Of a stretch of DNA of 64,000 nt, positions 9,847 to 20,045 are shown piece after piece. Numbering within the stretch: the first letter of the stretch is position 1; every line of letters begins with the position of its first letter. Source of the stretch: Gemmatimonadota bacterium (GTDB lineage Bacteria; Latescibacterota; UBA2968; GCA-2709665); NCBI GenBank assembly GCA_028877215.1, contig JAPPFJ010000007.1, positions 1 through 64,000 of the forward strand. Reading direction: 5' to 3'. Position numbers and translations under genes: made by a program. The notes beneath the pieces are model-generated. The model was not told the DNA's origin. It did no database searches and saw only the letters and a list, made by a program, of their open reading frames with translations.

Positions 9847-10824
9847 GTGTTTCGATTCTTGATTGCCGTGGTGATCCTGGGGCTCGTCGCGTCAGCGCCC
9901 GCAAGGGCTCAGAAGGTCGGAGATGCAGTTCCGTCCTTCTCGCTCACGGGGTTGGATGACAAGACCTACACGCCCGCGAATTACGAAGGCAGTGTGTTTG
10001 TACTGTATTATCTGGGACACAACTGAGACCTGTGCAGAGAGACGGGTCCGTCCATAGAAAGACAAATCTGGAAAGCGTTCCTGGATGACGGCGTAACGGT
10101 GCTGGGACTCGACGTCTATAATGGCAGCAAATCGCAACTGCAAGACTTTCGAAGAGTCACCGGGGTCACATTCCCGCTTCTTCTGCAAGCCGGCCGCGCA
10201 TTTCCGAGAACGCTTGGCGTTGACCATACGCTTGTCGTGGACCGCAAGGGCATTATCCGTCACATCGGGATACGCAGACCCGCGTCAATCACCGCGACGG
10301 CCGCGCGTATCCGCGAACTGCTGAGGGTCCCGCCGCCGGCGATCAAACTTTCGAAACCGTCACTCGATTTTGGCGAAGACGTGCCAGTCGGACTATCCAG
10401 GACGCTCACCCTGGTCGTTCACAATACCGGTGGGGAATCGCTCTATATCAGCAATATCCAATCCGATCTCGAGGAAATCACCATAAACACCACCGAAGTA
10501 TCGGTCGCGGCAGGAGACAGCGCGAGGGTGGCAATTACATTCACTCCGGCGGAAACCGGTCCCTTTTCCGGCACCCTCACAATCCTGAGCGACGATCCGG
10601 AAAACAGAAGCATCACGGTCGTTGTTTCCGGAGCAGTCATCGTCGTCCCCGTCAATCCCCGGGCCGACTTCGATGGTGACGGAAAAATCGATTTCGGCGA
10701 CTTCATTGCCTTCGCCCAGGCCTTCGACTCCGATAACCCGACCTTCGACCTGGACGGAAGCGGACTGGTCGACTTCGCGGACTTTCTGGAATTCGCAAGA
10801 AACTTCGGCAAAAGCGTACCCTGA
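9847..10824 (+). CDS. putative selenocysteine redoxin with ASH and dockerin-like domains (copy 2)
   Basis: A 325-residue paralogue of the preceding gene with the same order of parts: signal peptide (about 1-22), redoxin domain with YYLGHN-Sec-DLC (TGA at 10024-10026, Sec60), ASH-like domain with SLDFGEDVP and SDDPENR, and two dockerin-like loops (DFDGDGKIDFGDF and DLDGSGLVDFADF). It starts at GTG 9847, preceded by AGAGG. The residues after Sec differ from copy 1 (DLC against PTC) and many synonymous sites differ, yet the TGA and the distal Cys are kept, which argues for selection on UxxC. A hairpin follows the TGA, and a strong terminator closes the unit 26 bp after the stop. The closest ordinary alternative, two independent nonsense mutations at the same codon, is unlikely. 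Confidence 0.8.
10027..10048 (+). promoter_or_regulatory. candidate bacterial SECIS hairpin 2
   Basis: Immediately after the TGA the RNA can form a 7-bp stem, GACCTGT with ACGGGTC (one T-G wobble), around the loop GCAGAGAG. The 3' end of the stem lies at the same distance from the TGA (22 nt) as in copy 1, although the 5' arm and loop sequences differ. Confidence 0.5.
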
Positions 10825-10849
10825 TTTCGTGCAGAGTAAATAGGCGCAG

Positions 10850-10879
10850 AAAAGACACGCTGTTTCAGGCGTGTCTTTT
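10850..10879 (+). terminator. rho-independent terminator of the redox operon
   Basis: A perfect 11-bp stem, AAAAGACACGC/GCGTGTCTTTT, with an 8-nt loop ends in a T-rich tail, 26 bp after the second selenoredoxin gene. It is nearly symmetrical and could act in both directions. Confidence 0.85.
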
Positions 10880-11224
10880 CATTTCCCGCCTGAACGTCGT
10901 GCACGGACCATTTTCTGTCCGGTTGGGCTATATAATTGGTAATCAGACGTTTAATTCGACCCGACGAAGCCGGTTTTCAGAAACCGAGCCGAGTTCTCAT
11001 GCGTCTAAGTGTCAACCCTGGCTTCGGACATTTGCCGACGTTAGATTCTTTACCCATGCAGTGGTGTAAATCGCTGCGCGTTAACCATTATTGAATACAG
11101 TTGTGGGATCGCCGACAGACCGGTAATCTTTGTCCGTAGACCGATAGCGGTCGCTACCAGACGCGCTAAAGCCAGTTTGAAACAGGACATTCCATTGGGT
11201 CTCTGATAACGCGGATTATACCCC
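10880..11224. other. intergenic region upstream of tilS
   Basis: No gene was seen. TATAAT occurs at 10931-10936 but without a good -35 box. Just before tilS the sequence TTGGGT-n16-TATACC ends a few bases before the ATG and no ribosome binding site is visible, so tilS may be read from a nearly leaderless transcript. Confidence 0.3.
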
Positions 11225-12649
11225 ATGAAACCGAATCCTCGCACCAATTCCAGTACACCCGACCTGCTTTCAGCGGTTCAATCGTACATCGACCGGCACC
11301 ACATGATCGAGCCAGGTGACGGGATTGTGATAGGTGTTTCCGGAGGGCCTGATTCGGTATCGCTCCTGGATCTGCTGGTCAGGCTGCGTGAAGCTGTCGA
11401 TATCGTGCTTTACGTCGCCCATCTCAACCATCGGCTGCGAGGTCCCGCATCCGATGAAGACCAGCAATTCGTGATGGACCTCGCCGCGACCCTGGATCTG
11501 CCGTGTTTCTCCGGCAGTGCGACCGTATCCACGGCTGGCTCTCCGGAAGCGGCGGCCCGTGATGCACGCCTCGAGTTCCTCAATGAGGTAATGCGAGATA
11601 CCGGCGCCGCCCGCATCGCATTGGGGCATACCCGCAGCGATCAGGCTGAAACCGTATTGATGCGCCTGATTCGTGGCGCCGGTCCGACCGGGCTCAGCGG
11701 GATCAGGCCGATCCGCGACGGGATCTGGATCCGCCCGCTCCTGGCGGTCTCCCGAAGACAGATACAGGCATATGTCGAACACCGGAACCTTAACGTGCGT
11801 CATGACGAATCCAACTCTGAAACCCGCTTTCTCCGGAACCGGATCCGGCATCTTCTTCTGCCGGAGATCGCGTCGGAATACAACCCGTCGATCGAGGCGG
11901 CCCTTGCAAGGTCCGCGGCGATCATCCGGGATGAAGATCAGCTGCTCGCCCTGCAGGCGAAATCGGCATATAAGGAGGCCCTTCGTTACGAGGGCAAACG
12001 AAAAATAATTCTTGATGAAAACGCCGTTTTCGGTTATCATATAGCACTTCGGCGCCGGATATTCAAAACGGCATTTTTTCGGCTTCGAGGCTGCGCCCGG
12101 GACCTTGATGAACAGAGCGTCAGCCGCATTGAAGGGTCGCGTCTGACGCCTGCCGGCTCGGCTCAGGTGTGGTCCGATGTCTCCGTTTATCGTTCGAGCC
12201 CATGGCTGATCCTGAGTCGGCCGACGCCGCCGTTCGAAACCGAAGTGGCCGTTCCCGGTGTCACTGGAATCCCGGAAATCGACGCATTTGTCGAGACGAA
12301 GATCCGGCCGGCCAGCGAGGTGCAAGAGGACGAACTGTCATCCGATCCATTTCGCGCCTGTTTCGATCGGGATGCGATTTCCGGTCGGCTGACGCTCAGA
12401 AACCGGCGCCGTGCGGATCGTCTCGTGCCGCTCGGCCTGAGTGGAACACAAAAAGTCAGCGACCTGTTTATCAACCTCAAGATTCCCAGACCGCTGCGTG
12501 ATGAAATCCCGCTGCTGCTGGACGGCAAGGTCATCCTCTGGGCGGCCGGCTTACGTACGGCGCAGTCCACGGCCGTTACCCATCGGTCAAAAACGGTGCT
12601 GGAGGTTACCCTCAAGGGTGGCTGCGGAGGAGTAATCGCCTCCTCTTAA
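11225..12649 (+). CDS. tilS: tRNA(Ile)-lysidine synthase
   Basis: A 474-residue enzyme that attaches lysine to C34 of the AUA-reading tRNA-Ile, in the cytoplasm. The N-type ATP pyrophosphatase PP-loop SGGPDS is at about residues 39-44. It is followed by HLNHRLRG, the [20 protein letters not shown] region and RPLL, and by the C-terminal substrate-binding domains ([23 protein letters not shown]). The length is normal for the family. It is followed by ftsH after 23 bp, a common bacterial arrangement. Confidence 0.95.
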   Translation: MKPNPRTNSSTPDLLSAVQSYIDRHHMIEPGDGIVIGVSGGPDSVSLLDLLVRLREAVDIVLYVAHLNHRLRGPASDEDQQFVMDLAATLDLPCFSGSATVSTAGSPEAAARDARLEFLNEVMRDTGAARIALGHTRSDQAETVLMRLIRGAGPTGLSGIRPIRDGIWIRPLLAVSRRQIQAYVEHRNLNVRHDESNSETRFLRNRIRHLLLPEIASEYNPSIEAALARSAAIIRDEDQLLALQAKSAYKEALRYEGKRKIILDENAVFGYHIALRRRIFKTAFFRLRGCARDLDEQSVSRIEGSRLTPAGSAQVWSDVSVYRSSPWLILSRPTPPFETEVAVPGVTGIPEIDAFVETKIRPASEVQEDELSSDPFRACFDRDAISGRLTLRNRRRADRLVPLGLSGTQKVSDLFINLKIPRPLRDEIPLLLDGKVILWAAGLRTAQSTAVTHRSKTVLEVTLKGGCGGVIASS

Positions 12650-12672
12650 GCAATATCGTCAAGGCGGTAGTT

Positions 12673-14820
<2,148 letters not shown>

Positions 14821-14843
14821 ACGCGGTACTCGGGTTTCATTGA

Positions 14844-14880
14844 GGGATGGTAAAACGCTGTGTCATTTTGCCATCCCTTT
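14844..14880 (+). terminator. terminator after ftsH
   Basis: The stem GGGATGGTAAAA/TTTTGCCATCCC with a 10-nt loop is followed by TTT. It separates ftsH from folP and overlaps an upstream in-frame ATG of folP, which argues that folP starts later. Confidence 0.75.
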
Positions 14881-14897
14881 GTATTTCCGGTGTCAGC

Positions 14898-15890
14898 ATG
14901 CAATACGTGAGATCCCCCGGCCGTCGGCTCGACTGTCGGGGAAACATCCTCCATCTGGGCTCACGGACCCTGATCATGGGGATTCTCAACGTGACGCCCG
15001 ATTCGTTTGCCGACGGTGGACGTTATTTCAAGCCGCAGCATGCCGTTGAACGCGCGCTCCTGATGGCCGAAGAAGGCGCGGACATCATCGACGTGGGCGG
15101 CGAGTCCACACGTCCGGCGGGAACGTACGGGGCCGGCGCCCAACCCGTCTCTGCGGATGAGGAAATTCGCCGTACTGCACCTGTCATCGAAGAGATCGCA
15201 GCCAGAACCAATCTGATCATCTCCATTGACACGACCAAAGCGCCTGTCGCGCAAAGCGCTTTGCGGTTGGGCGCATCTATCGTAAACGACATCAGCGCCA
15301 TGCGTTTCGATCCTCTCATGGGCGCAACGATCGCGCAGTCGGAGGCCTCGGTCGTTCTCATGCACATGAAGGGTACGCCCCTGACCATGCAGATCAAGCC
15401 GGCGTATGACAACTTGATCCGCGAAATCCTCGATTTTCTCGACGAGCGCAAGACTGCGGCCATCGAAGCGGGTATCGATCCCGGCCGGATTCTGATCGAC
15501 CCGGGCCTGGGATTTGGTAAACAAAATGCCCACAATTTTGAGATTCTCGCCCGGCTTGAAGAATTCCATGACCTCGGCTGCCCTCTGATGATCGGCCCTT
15601 CGCGCAAGACATTCACCGGCGCTGCACTGGATCTTCCGCCAGAGGCACGGCTGCACGGCACTCTGGCCGCCGTGGGTTTCTCCGCGGCCGCGGGCGCCCA
15701 CGTCGTGCGTGTGCATGACGTGGGCGCCGCGGTTCAAGCCGTTCGTGTCGCGGAACAGATCGTGGCTGCCTCCGGTACCGGGTGCAGTACACCCGAGGGA
15801 ATGCAACAGGTTCATTCGGACGCGGACCCGTCGCGCTCCGGAAATGGGGCGCCTCCGACTGTTTTCCGCGAAACAGGTCGCGGCCGCTGA
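14898..15890 (+). CDS. folP: dihydropteroate synthase
   Basis: A 330-residue TIM-barrel enzyme joining p-aminobenzoate to hydroxymethyl-dihydropterin pyrophosphate in folate synthesis. Signatures: IMGILNVTPDSFADGG, DIIDVGGESTRPG-like, NDISAMRFDP, VLMHMKGTP, LIDPGLGFGK, GPSRKTF and RVHDVG. The ATG at 14898 is chosen because the longer frame starts inside the ftsH terminator. The C-terminal 40 residues extend beyond the usual end of the family and look unstructured. Confidence 0.95.
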   Translation: MQYVRSPGRRLDCRGNILHLGSRTLIMGILNVTPDSFADGGRYFKPQHAVERALLMAEEGADIIDVGGESTRPAGTYGAGAQPVSADEEIRRTAPVIEEIAARTNLIISIDTTKAPVAQSALRLGASIVNDISAMRFDPLMGATIAQSEASVVLMHMKGTPLTMQIKPAYDNLIREILDFLDERKTAAIEAGIDPGRILIDPGLGFGKQNAHNFEILARLEEFHDLGCPLMIGPSRKTFTGAALDLPPEARLHGTLAAVGFSAAAGAHVVRVHDVGAAVQAVRVAEQIVAASGTGCSTPEGMQQVHSDADPSRSGNGAPPTVFRETGRGR

Positions 15891-15974
15891 CACGTCTAGA
15901 AGAACCTCTACCCGGGTGGGAAACCACATTCCCGCTCCCTGTTATTACACAAACGACGTGCCGAAGGAACACCG

Positions 15975-17018
15975 ATGCCGGGAAAGTCAGACGCATACGC
16001 GGCCGCCGGCGTGAATATTGAGGGTGCCGGTCGCACCAAGAGGGGTATCGCCGCGTTGGTACGATCAACGTTCGGCCCGGAAGTACTTGCCGACGTCGGC
16101 GGTTTCGGCGGCCTCTTTGCACCCCGGTGGGACGCTTACCGGGACCCTGTCCTGGTAGCGGGTACGGATGGTGTAGGCACCAAGCTGAAAATCGCTTTTA
16201 TGACCGGTATCCACAATACGGTCGGAGCCGACCTTGTCGCCCATTGCGCCAATGACATCCTCGTGCAGGGCGCGCGGCCGCTCTTCTTCCTGGACTACCT
16301 CGCCATGGGGAAACACGACTCCGCCGTGGCCGAGGCCGTCATTGAGGGTATCGCAAACGGTTGTAAAGCCTGCGGATGCGCGCTGCTGGGCGGCGAAATG
16401 GCGGAAATGCCCGACTTCTACGCGGAGGGGGAATATGACCTGGCGGGTACGATCGTGGGCATTGTCAACCGGGAAGACATTCTGGACGGTTCCCGGGTGC
16501 AGCCGGGGGACAAACTCATCGCACTGCCGTCGTCCGGACTCCACACCAACGGTTATTCACTGGCGCGCAGACTCCTGTTCGAAACCGCGGGATGGGACGT
16601 CGCCACACATCTGGACGAACTCGGCGGCACGATCGGCGAGACCCTGCTGGCTCCCCACCGGAGTTACGTTTCGTCCGTGTTCGATCTCATCGAAGCCGTG
16701 TCCATAAGGGGAATGGCCCACATCACCGGGGGAGGCATCGTGGATAACCTGCCACGCACCCTTCCGGACGGGCTTGGCGCACGTATTCTCAGGGGAACCT
16801 GGCCCGAACCGCCTGTGTTCAATCTCCTACAGAGGGCGGGAGACGACATCCATGTCGACGAGATGTTTCACGTATTCAATATGGGCATGGGCATGGTGCT
16901 TGTCGTACCGTCGAGTCAGGCTGAACAGGCGGTCGAGCAGCTGGATCGAAACGGTGATGAAGGCTACATTATCGGTGAAGTCGTCACCGACACCGCTTCC
17001 GGCGTCCAAATCATCTAG
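15975..17018 (+). CDS. purM: phosphoribosylformylglycinamidine cyclo-ligase (AIR synthetase)
   Basis: A 347-residue ATP-dependent enzyme closing the imidazole ring in purine synthesis. Recognised segments: YAAAGVNIEGA, VAGTDGVGTKLKIAF, HCANDILVQGARPLFFLDY, LLGGEMAEMPDFY and HITGGGIVDNLPR. The length is typical. AAGGA lies before the ATG. A small membrane protein and holA follow closely, so the three may be cotranscribed. Confidence 0.96.
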   Translation: MPGKSDAYAAAGVNIEGAGRTKRGIAALVRSTFGPEVLADVGGFGGLFAPRWDAYRDPVLVAGTDGVGTKLKIAFMTGIHNTVGADLVAHCANDILVQGARPLFFLDYLAMGKHDSAVAEAVIEGIANGCKACGCALLGGEMAEMPDFYAEGEYDLAGTIVGIVNREDILDGSRVQPGDKLIALPSSGLHTNGYSLARRLLFETAGWDVATHLDELGGTIGETLLAPHRSYVSSVFDLIEAVSIRGMAHITGGGIVDNLPRTLPDGLGARILRGTWPEPPVFNLLQRAGDDIHVDEMFHVFNMGMGMVLVVPSSQAEQAVEQLDRNGDEGYIIGEVVTDTASGVQII

Positions 17019-17030
17019 CAGGAGTTAGCC

Positions 17031-17222
17031 ATGTTGCTGCGTATATTCCTTTTCGTCCTGTTTCTGGGTCTGGTATATCGCGTGTTTCGAGACCTTCTGC
17101 GCTCGTCGCTTCGATGGGCCTTTACGTCGAGAGACGGTTCCCGCCCCACCGGCAGGAAGCCATCCTGGCGAATCAATAAGGATCGGGTCACGGATGCCGA
17201 ATTCCGCGACCTCGATAGTTGA
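17031..17222 (+). CDS. small membrane-anchored protein
   Basis: A 63-residue protein with one N-terminal hydrophobic segment (about residues 2-18) followed by a basic, polar tail. AGGAG lies 9 bp upstream of the ATG, and it begins 12 bp after purM, which supports translation. No family was recognised. Small single-span proteins of this shape occur beside holA-type housekeeping genes, but no function can be given. Confidence 0.6.
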   Translation: MLLRIFLFVLFLGLVYRVFRDLLRSSLRWAFTSRDGSRPTGRKPSWRINKDRVTDAEFRDLDS

Positions 17223-17268
17223 TGCTCTCACACCGCCGGTGTAATGCCCGCAAGCGAATGCGCCGGAC

Positions 17269-18339
17269 ATGTCGTATGGCAGTTCCGCGTCTTTGAGGTT
17301 GACCTCGACCGTGGCCAGATCCAGATCAAGATCCGCCAACGCGCACGACAGACTGACCGCACAGATCAAAAGCGGCGAATTCGCGCCGCTGTATCTGCTG
17401 CACGGGTCTGAGAACGTCAGCAAGGAAGAAAGTCTGAAAGCCCTTGTGGACGCCGCCGTCGATCCCGCGTCAGGTGCGTTCAACCTGGATATCTTCCACG
17501 GCGAGGATATGGACGCGGCCGACGCAGTCGGCAGGGCAACCGCCTTTCCAATGATGGCGGCGCGGCGGGTTGTCGTGGTCAAACGCCTGGAACGCTTGCG
17601 GGACACCGACGCGCGAGCGCTCCTGCCCCTTATCGAAAATCCCGTTGAGACCACCGTTCTTGTATTCACCGCGGACAGACTGGACGGCCGCAAGAAGCTG
17701 TCCGTCGCATTGCGAAAGAACGCCGTTTCGGTGGAATTCAAGCCACCCTTCGAAAATGAGCTCCCGCAGTGGATTCGCAGACGGGCGGCTGCAATGAACA
17801 AGACGATCGAACCCGAAGCCGCGCACGTGCTTCACCTTGGCGTGGGGGCGAATCCGGGCGAGCTGGTCAGCGAACTCCAAAAATTGGCCATTTATACGAA
17901 TGGACGCGATACCATCACGCACGAAGACGTCGCCCAGGTGGCCGGCACTTCTCGAAAAGCGACGGTGTTTGAACTCGCCGATGCAGTGGGGCAACGGAAA
18001 ACCGGCGATGCGCTGACCGTGCTGCATCACCTTCTGGACCGCGGCGACAGTCCGGTGGCAATCGTCGCGATGCTCGTCCGGCACATCGGTATTCTCCGCA
18101 AGGCCCGGTGGCTCAGGAATCAGGATCTGCCACGGTCCGAACTGGCAGGGAAACTGAGGGTTCCTCCATTCTTTGTCTCCAGATACCTCGACCAGGCGGC
18201 CCGTTTCGACGAACAGAACCTCTGGCACGCTTACGAAGCGCTCCTGAACGCGGACAATCGCCTGAAGTCCCGGTCTCGCGCCCCAGCTGCCACGCTCACA
18301 CAACTCATCTGCCGCATGTGTTCCGGTCCGTCCGGCTGA
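17269..18339 (+). CDS. holA: DNA polymerase III, delta subunit
   Basis: A 356-residue clamp-loader subunit that opens the beta sliding clamp. Typical features are PLYLLHGSE near the start, MMAARRVVVVKRLERL, the degenerate nucleotide-binding region TTVLVFTADRLDGRKKL and the C-terminal helical collar domain (QLAIYTNG-like, VFELADAV, RHIGIL, RYLDQAARF). The first about 25 residues (Ser/Arg-rich) are atypical, so translation may start further downstream or at a non-ATG codon near residue 27. Confidence 0.88.
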   Translation: MSYGSSASLRLTSTVARSRSRSANAHDRLTAQIKSGEFAPLYLLHGSENVSKEESLKALVDAAVDPASGAFNLDIFHGEDMDAADAVGRATAFPMMAARRVVVVKRLERLRDTDARALLPLIENPVETTVLVFTADRLDGRKKLSVALRKNAVSVEFKPPFENELPQWIRRRAAAMNKTIEPEAAHVLHLGVGANPGELVSELQKLAIYTNGRDTITHEDVAQVAGTSRKATVFELADAVGQRKTGDALTVLHHLLDRGDSPVAIVAMLVRHIGILRKARWLRNQDLPRSELAGKLRVPPFFVSRYLDQAARFDEQNLWHAYEALLNADNRLKSRSRAPAATLTQLICRMCSGPSG

Positions 18340-18390
18340 ATCCGTACCGGGCCAAGCCTTCAAGCGGGCTTTCCCCCGTTCTTCTGATTC

Positions 18391-18419
18391 TTGACACGAT
18401 CCCGAAAACTTGGTAGATT
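18391..18419 (+). promoter_or_regulatory. promoter upstream of trxA
   Basis: A perfect TTGACA (18391-18396), a 17-bp spacer and TAGATT (18414-18419), located about 115 bp before the thioredoxin start in a non-coding stretch. Confidence 0.65.
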
Positions 18420-18532
18420 TGACAATTCGTGAAGAGGTCCGGATCCGACGGATCCTTTTGGTGCAACGTCGATAAGACGGCCGACGTTTCAATGCAAAGA
18501 CTCGAATGGTAAACTGAACCAATTAACGAAAG

Positions 18533-18868
18533 GTGGTGGGCACGGTGGGAAGTCCTATAACCATAACCGACGATAGCTTTCAGACTGAAGTGGTCGATTC
18601 CTCCCTTCCGGTGCTCGTGGACTTCTGGGCCGTGTGGTGCGGGCCCTGCCGTATGGTTGCGCCCATTGTGGACGAACTGGCCGTCGAATACGAGGGCCGG
18701 GTCAAGGTCGGCAAAGTCGACGTGGATTCAGAGCAGAAAATCGCCGCCGACTACGGTATCCGCAGTATACCGACGCTTCTCATATTCAAAAACGGCGAAT
18801 TGGCCGACCAGGTTGTCGGCGCGGTACCGAAGAAACAGCTGGTTGAAAAACTCGAGGCCGTATTGTAA
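18533..18868 (+). CDS. trxA: thioredoxin
   Basis: A cytoplasmic thioredoxin of about 107-111 residues with the classic active site [14 protein letters not shown], the DVDSEQKIA segment and the cis-Pro loop [14 protein letters not shown]. It starts at one of two closely spaced GTG codons (about 18533 or 18545) behind AAAGGTGG. It is a single gene with its own promoter. It has the normal CxxC, in contrast to the UxxC proteins at 8816-10824. Confidence 0.95.
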   Translation: MVGTVGSPITITDDSFQTEVVDSSLPVLVDFWAVWCGPCRMVAPIVDELAVEYEGRVKVGKVDVDSEQKIAADYGIRSIPTLLIFKNGELADQVVGAVPKKQLVEKLEAVL

Positions 18869-19058
18869 GCAAGGTGCCCGGAGTCAATAGAACACCTGGT
18901 CGGGCACTACGCATTGTAGAACCTAGCCCTTGCCAACCAGGAACCTCACCGGTTGCCTCGTCCGTTGACGCCAGCCTGACGGACTCGAACTCGTTGACGC
19001 GCCGGTGTGGGCGGAATCAACGGCCGCGGTACGATCCATGACCGTCACATCGAATGCA

Positions 19059-19090
19059 GGGTGTGCCGCAGCAGGCACGCCCTGATTTTT
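19059..19090 (+). terminator. rho-independent terminator
   Basis: A 9-bp stem, GGGTGTGCC/GGCACGCCC (one wobble), with loop GCAGCA is followed by TGATTTTT. It lies between trxA and the nucleotidyltransferase gene and shows that the latter starts at the downstream ATG. Confidence 0.65.
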
Positions 19091-19137
19091 GTGTTCCACA
19101 AAGAAGCTGTTTTAAAGTTCACAGGGAGTTCCGACGT

Positions 19138-20043
19138 ATGGAAATTGAAAAGGTCGTGATCCCGTTGGCAGGTATGGGCACGGGGCTCCTGCCGGCCACC
19201 AAGTCGCAGCCCAAGGAGATGCTACCGGTTGCGTGCAAACCCGTGGTCCAATACGTCGTGGAAGAGATGGTCGATCAGGGCCTTACGCGATTCCTGTTCA
19301 TCACGGGGCGCGACAAACGGTCTGTGGAAGATCACTTCGATCGGGACCCTGAACTGTTGAATCGTCTTTCGGAAAGTGAAAACCGGGAACTGCTGGACGC
19401 GGTGGATTATGCACGTGAGTCAGCGAGGTTTTTCTTCACCCGCCAGCTCATCCCTCACGGGCGGCACACGCCTCCCGGAATAGGAGACGCCATCGGCGGA
19501 GCCGAGGACTTTGCGGCAAACGACCCGTTCGTGGTGGCGCTCGGTGATACCATTGTCAAGTCCGGCAGCCACGCGGGCCTGATCCGGAGGATGATCAGGT
19601 CCCACTTCCAGCACGATTCCAGGTGTACCATCGCTGTCGTGGAGGTGGAACCTTCGGATGTGCCCAATTACGGCATAGTCAAGCCCAGGGGACGGGACGG
19701 GACGGACTTCGAAATCGAGAGCATCGTGGAAAAGCCGTCCCCGGCCGACGCGCCCAGTCGCCTTGCGGTCGCCGCCCGATACGTGTTTCATCCCGAGATC
19801 TTCGACGCAATCCGGCACACCCTGCCGGGCCCGAGCGGCAAACTGGAGTTGACGGACGCGATAGCCACGCTGATCAAGATGGGTCGAACAGTACGGTGCG
19901 TCCGCCTGAAAAAAGAGGAACTTCGTTACGGCATCGGCGACCCGGTATCCTACTACAAGGCCTTCATCGACTTCGCCATTTCGGACCAGCGCCACGGCTA
20001 TATCATCCGCCAGCATGTTCAGAAGCTGTTGAGGGAATTCTGA
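19138..20043 (+). CDS. GalU-like nucleotidyltransferase (UDP-sugar pyrophosphorylase)
   Basis: A 301-residue sugar-1-phosphate uridylyltransferase-like protein. The N-terminal stretch IPLAGMGTGLLPATKSQPKEMLPV matches GalU except that the usual Arg of GTR is Gly. KPVVQYVVEE, FFTRQ, PPGIGDAI, PFVVALGDTI and EKPSPADAPS follow in GalU order. CAGGGAG precedes the ATG, while the longer open frame runs through a terminator. It overlaps no gene but is followed after 2 bp by a GHMP kinase. The pair could phosphorylate a free sugar at C1 and then make the UDP-sugar. The Arg-to-Gly change may alter nucleotide preference. Confidence 0.85.
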   Translation: MEIEKVVIPLAGMGTGLLPATKSQPKEMLPVACKPVVQYVVEEMVDQGLTRFLFITGRDKRSVEDHFDRDPELLNRLSESENRELLDAVDYARESARFFFTRQLIPHGRHTPPGIGDAIGGAEDFAANDPFVVALGDTIVKSGSHAGLIRRMIRSHFQHDSRCTIAVVEVEPSDVPNYGIVKPRGRDGTDFEIESIVEKPSPADAPSRLAVAARYVFHPEIFDAIRHTLPGPSGKLELTDAIATLIKMGRTVRCVRLKKEELRYGIGDPVSYYKAFIDFAISDQRHGYIIRQHVQKLLREF

Positions 20044-20045
20044 AA

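Noticed and set aside
9002..10026. The two TGA codons as ordinary stops, giving 62- and 59-residue truncated proteins with separate downstream genes
   Set aside because: The frame continues without stop through the rest of a redoxin fold, both paralogues share the position, and the distal Cys is preserved.
9002..10026. Reassigned genetic code in which TGA is a sense codon throughout
   Set aside because: Many clear genes in the window end at TGA at the expected place (for example galU-like, nadA and the thiol barrel gene), so TGA is a normal stop here.
11270..12325. A 351-codon minus-strand frame inside tilS
   Set aside because: Low-complexity, Arg/Pro-rich shadow of a recognised gene on the other strand.
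14847..14897. An earlier ATG for folP
   Set aside because: It falls inside the terminator hairpin of ftsH.
17025..17801. A long minus-strand reading frame opposite holA and the small membrane protein
   Set aside because: It is a composition-driven shadow; the plus-strand products match known families.
19623..20045. An N-terminal extension of the GHMP kinase overlapping the GalU-like gene
   Set aside because: The extension lies in a second frame of the GalU-like coding sequence and resembles no protein; the ATG at 20046 aligns with the family start.
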